Assembly (NCBI GenBank): GCA_030679025.1
Contig: JAUXTV010000031.1
Location: 1 to 5,312, forward strand
Source of the DNA: Candidatus Woesearchaeota archaeon
GTDB taxonomy: Archaea > Nanobdellota > Nanobdellia > SCGC-AAA011-G17 > UBA489
Length of the DNA: 5,312 nucleotides
Direction: 5' to 3'
Each line of letters starts with the position of its first letter. The stretch's first letter is position 1. Positions 4,058-5,312 of this stretch are shown in pieces. Made by a program: the position numbers and the translations under genes. The notes under the pieces are model-generated. The model had not been told where the DNA came from, did no database searches, and saw only the letters and a program-made list of their open reading frames with translations.

Positions 4058-4435
4058 TTATCTTCTCTTTTTCTTCGAAGAACGTCGTGAAGTCTTTTTT
4101 TTAGGAGCTTGCTGTTGCTGATTTTGAGTAGCATGAAGTTGTGCTAGATCAACCCAAATACCTTTCTGTGGTTGTTGTGCAGTGCGTCGATAATGGACTT
4201 CTGATCCACTTTGTAAGCGAGGTTGTTCTTGTTGATTAGTTAAGAGCATAAAAATATAGCCTATGGCAAAAGACGCTAAAATTAAAGCAACTGCACCAAA
4301 GACAATAAATAAAACCCAGCGTGCTATAATGCCGCCATCATTTGCTGATCTAAAAAGATAAAAGAGCATGCTCAGTAAAACTAAAAATAAAAAGCCGATA
4401 AACACGGATAATTGTGTTTTTTTGATATCTACCAT
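4058..4435 (-). CDS. Two-TM membrane protein with a strongly basic C-terminal tail
   Basis: No family is recognised for this 125-residue protein. Two hydrophobic segments at about residues 9-28 and 40-65 are joined by a short loop (RSANDGGIIAR), a helical hairpin. The cytoplasmic or soluble tail (67-125) is first rich in glutamine (NQQEQP, NQQQQAP) and ends in a 14-residue run of Lys, Arg and Ser (from PKKKTSRR to KKKRR), suited to binding nucleic acid or acidic lipid. By the positive-inside rule both termini would face the cytoplasm. The ATG at 4435 has no Shine-Dalgarno but a TATA-like box about 25 nt upstream, so the mRNA is probably leaderless. It lies 57 nt downstream of the 142-residue gene and 35 nt upstream of tRNA-Leu, all on one strand. 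An A8 run in the Lys codons (plus-strand T8 near 4095) is prone to slippage. Confidence 0.72.
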   Translation of the reverse strand: MVDIKKTQLSVFIGFLFLVLLSMLFYLFRSANDGGIIARWVLFIVFGAVALILASFAIGYIFMLLTNQQEQPRLQSGSEVHYRRTAQQPQKGIWVDLAQLHATQNQQQQAPKKKTSRRSSKKKRR

Positions 4436-4454
4436 AGTTCTTTAAGAGATTGGG

Positions 4455-4466
4455 TATTTTTAAAAC
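4455..4466 (-). promoter_or_regulatory. TATA box of the two-TM protein gene
   Basis: GTTTTAAAAATA on the minus strand is centred about 25 nt before the ATG at 4435. It has the spacing of a leaderless archaeal promoter and is consistent with the absence of a Shine-Dalgarno sequence. Confidence 0.55.
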
Positions 4467-4492
4467 TGCTTCACTCAGACTAGGGGACGAAA

Positions 4493-4921
4493 TTAAACTA
4501 CTCCTCGAACTAAAGTTGTTAATGCAGTTAGGAAATCCTCATAAGGAACTACTAATCCTGTAGGAGTATAAGTTTTGACTGATTCTGAATGAAATCTAAA
4601 TCCTTCAAGAGTATGCTGCTGACCTTGAAGAGTAATGCTCGGTAATATTGCTGGAAGATTTTTATCTTGAAGTCGAGCTCTTTCTGGCTCTGTAAGTCGA
4701 GTTACTAATAAATCTAATGCTCCAATAACATCTTGAGGATTGTTAGAATTAGATATTCGTGGAAATAAGGTATATGCTCCCTTAACCTGAAGTCTTAGTG
4801 CGGGGCCTTGTCGAATAATAGCATCACGTCCCAAAGTCATAATATGATTTGATAAATAAGGATTCCACTGTCGTTCATGTAATTTAATTAAAATGTGTTG
4901 TGCAATACGTGAGGTATACAT
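4493..4921 (-). CDS. Uncharacterised soluble protein of 142 residues
   Basis: No known family could be assigned. The protein has no membrane segment or signal peptide. It mixes helical stretches (SRIAQHILIKLHERQ; QDVIGALDLLVTRLTEPERA; YEDFLTALTTLVRGVV) with likely strands (ALRLQVKGAYTLFPR; PSITLQGQQHTLEGFRF), suggesting a compact alpha/beta domain that is complete. No cysteines are present, which argues against a zinc-ribbon fold. The ATG at 4921 has a TATA-like box centred about 26 nt upstream and no Shine-Dalgarno. The next gene on this strand is the two-TM protein 57 nt downstream, which has its own promoter-like box, so the two may be transcribed separately. Composition resembles zwf and not the AT-rich genes on the left. 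Confidence 0.72.
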   Translation of the reverse strand: MYTSRIAQHILIKLHERQWNPYLSNHIMTLGRDAIIRQGPALRLQVKGAYTLFPRISNSNNPQDVIGALDLLVTRLTEPERARLQDKNLPAILPSITLQGQQHTLEGFRFHSESVKTYTPTGLVVPYEDFLTALTTLVRGVV

Positions 4922-4942
4922 AGAAGAAAAAGACTAAAATCG

Positions 4943-4951
4943 TTTTTTAAA
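4943..4951 (-). promoter_or_regulatory. TATA box of the 142-residue protein gene
   Basis: TTTAAAAAA on the minus strand is centred about 26 nt before the ATG at 4921. No Shine-Dalgarno lies between them, as expected of a leaderless transcript. Confidence 0.55.
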
Positions 4952-5008
4952 GCTATGTCACTGAGAAAAGGTAGAAAAAGCCAAGAAAGAAGAAAGAGTA
5001 TTAGAATG

Positions 5009-5122
5009 TTAAATAACAGCAGCCAGTTTTAAGAGAAGCCAAAGAACAGCAAGCTCCATGGAGAAATAAAAATAAATTTGCCAAAGAGGAATATGTTGTT
5101 GAGGAAAAAATGGTTGTTCCAT
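5009..5122 (-). CDS. Possible 37-residue microprotein with one hydrophobic segment
   Basis: The minus-strand frame from ATG at 5122 to TAA at 5009-5011 gives a 37-residue peptide starting MEQPFFPQQHIPLWQIYFYF and ending in a hydrophobic stretch (MELAVLWLLLKLAAVI). The aromatic, proline-containing first half and a C-terminal segment suited to the membrane are more protein-like than random frames in this AT-rich spacer. It lies on the same strand as all neighbours, 87 nt before the 142-residue gene. A weak TATA-like GATTAAGA lies about 25 nt before the ATG; there is no Shine-Dalgarno. Its reality is uncertain: hydrophobic codons arise easily opposite purine-rich DNA such as this. Confidence 0.3.
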   Translation of the reverse strand: MEQPFFPQQHIPLWQIYFYFSMELAVLWLLLKLAAVI

Positions 5123-5312
5123 AACTTTGAGGAAGTATAATCTCTTAATCTGTATTGCTCAAGAAAAACCGGAAAGTTTACGGAAAAATATTATGAAAGA
5201 AGAAAAATCTCCTTGCTAATAAGAAAATATTCGGCAAAAGCGAAAAAATAGGGCGTTCTGCTGGTAACTCTTTATAGTTATTGCACAAGTAAACAATTAG
5301 TTGCTGACAGCT
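5123..5312. other. Stretch at the right edge without a convincing gene
   Basis: On the plus strand only very short frames exist (the longest I see start codon to stop are under about 20 codons). On the minus strand one frame is open from the edge (5312) to a TAA at 5178-5180, 44 codons, with a Phe-rich end (LLARRFFFFHNIFP). It could be the C-terminal tail of a gene outside the window or a chance frame opposite purine-rich DNA. I see no tRNA, box C/D motifs or repeat array. Confidence 0.4.

Noticed and set aside
4955..5032. 25-codon plus-strand frame rich in Arg, Lys and Ser
   Set aside because: It has no ribosome-binding site or promoter and merely reflects the purine-rich DNA; opposite in strand to all neighbours.
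1..5312. Search for CRISPR repeats, IS-element ends, or attachment sites at the two tRNA genes
   Set aside because: No regularly spaced repeats, transposase or integrase motifs, or duplicated tRNA 3' ends were seen by eye.

Overview
The window looks like part of an archaeal genome, most likely an AT-rich DPANN-type lineage such as Woesearchaeota or Pacearchaeota. The lineage is inferred; the domain is better supported. Both tRNA genes carry an intron after position 37 with a bulge-helix-bulge-like fold. Several genes have an A/T-rich TATA-like box centred about 25-28 nt before the start codon with no Shine-Dalgarno sequence, the pattern of leaderless archaeal mRNAs. The left edge carries an Lrp/AsnC regulator.

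Left part (1-2553), AT-rich and accessory in character. A partial Lrp/AsnC regulator gene on the minus strand diverges from a gene for a 160-residue single-pass membrane protein. That gene converges on an intron-containing tRNA-Thr(GGU). Next comes a plus-strand cluster: a VapB-like AbrB-fold antitoxin, a VapC-like PIN-domain ribonuclease overlapping it by 10 nt, and 19 nt later a P-loop kinase related to FlaR/adenylate kinases. A 64-residue orphan protein follows, with its own TATA box set among GTTG/CAAC repeats.

Right part (2550-5312), richer in GC and entirely on the minus strand. Read in the direction of transcription it holds a possible 37-residue membrane microprotein, an unrecognised 142-residue protein, a 125-residue two-TM protein with a very basic tail, an intron-containing tRNA-Leu(UAA), and a bacterial-type glucose-6-phosphate dehydrogenase (zwf). 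The zwf start codon is only 13 nt after the tRNA 3' end and has no promoter or ribosome-binding site of its own, so it is probably made from a tRNA-mRNA co-transcript released by tRNA 3' processing. The last ~190 bases have no convincing gene, only a possible partial frame running off the right edge.

I see no CRISPR array, insertion sequence or integrase. The most interesting items are the tRNA-Leu/zwf arrangement, a classical Zwf in an archaeal setting, the odd C55 in tRNA-Thr, and the palindrome-framed promoter of the 64-residue orphan.
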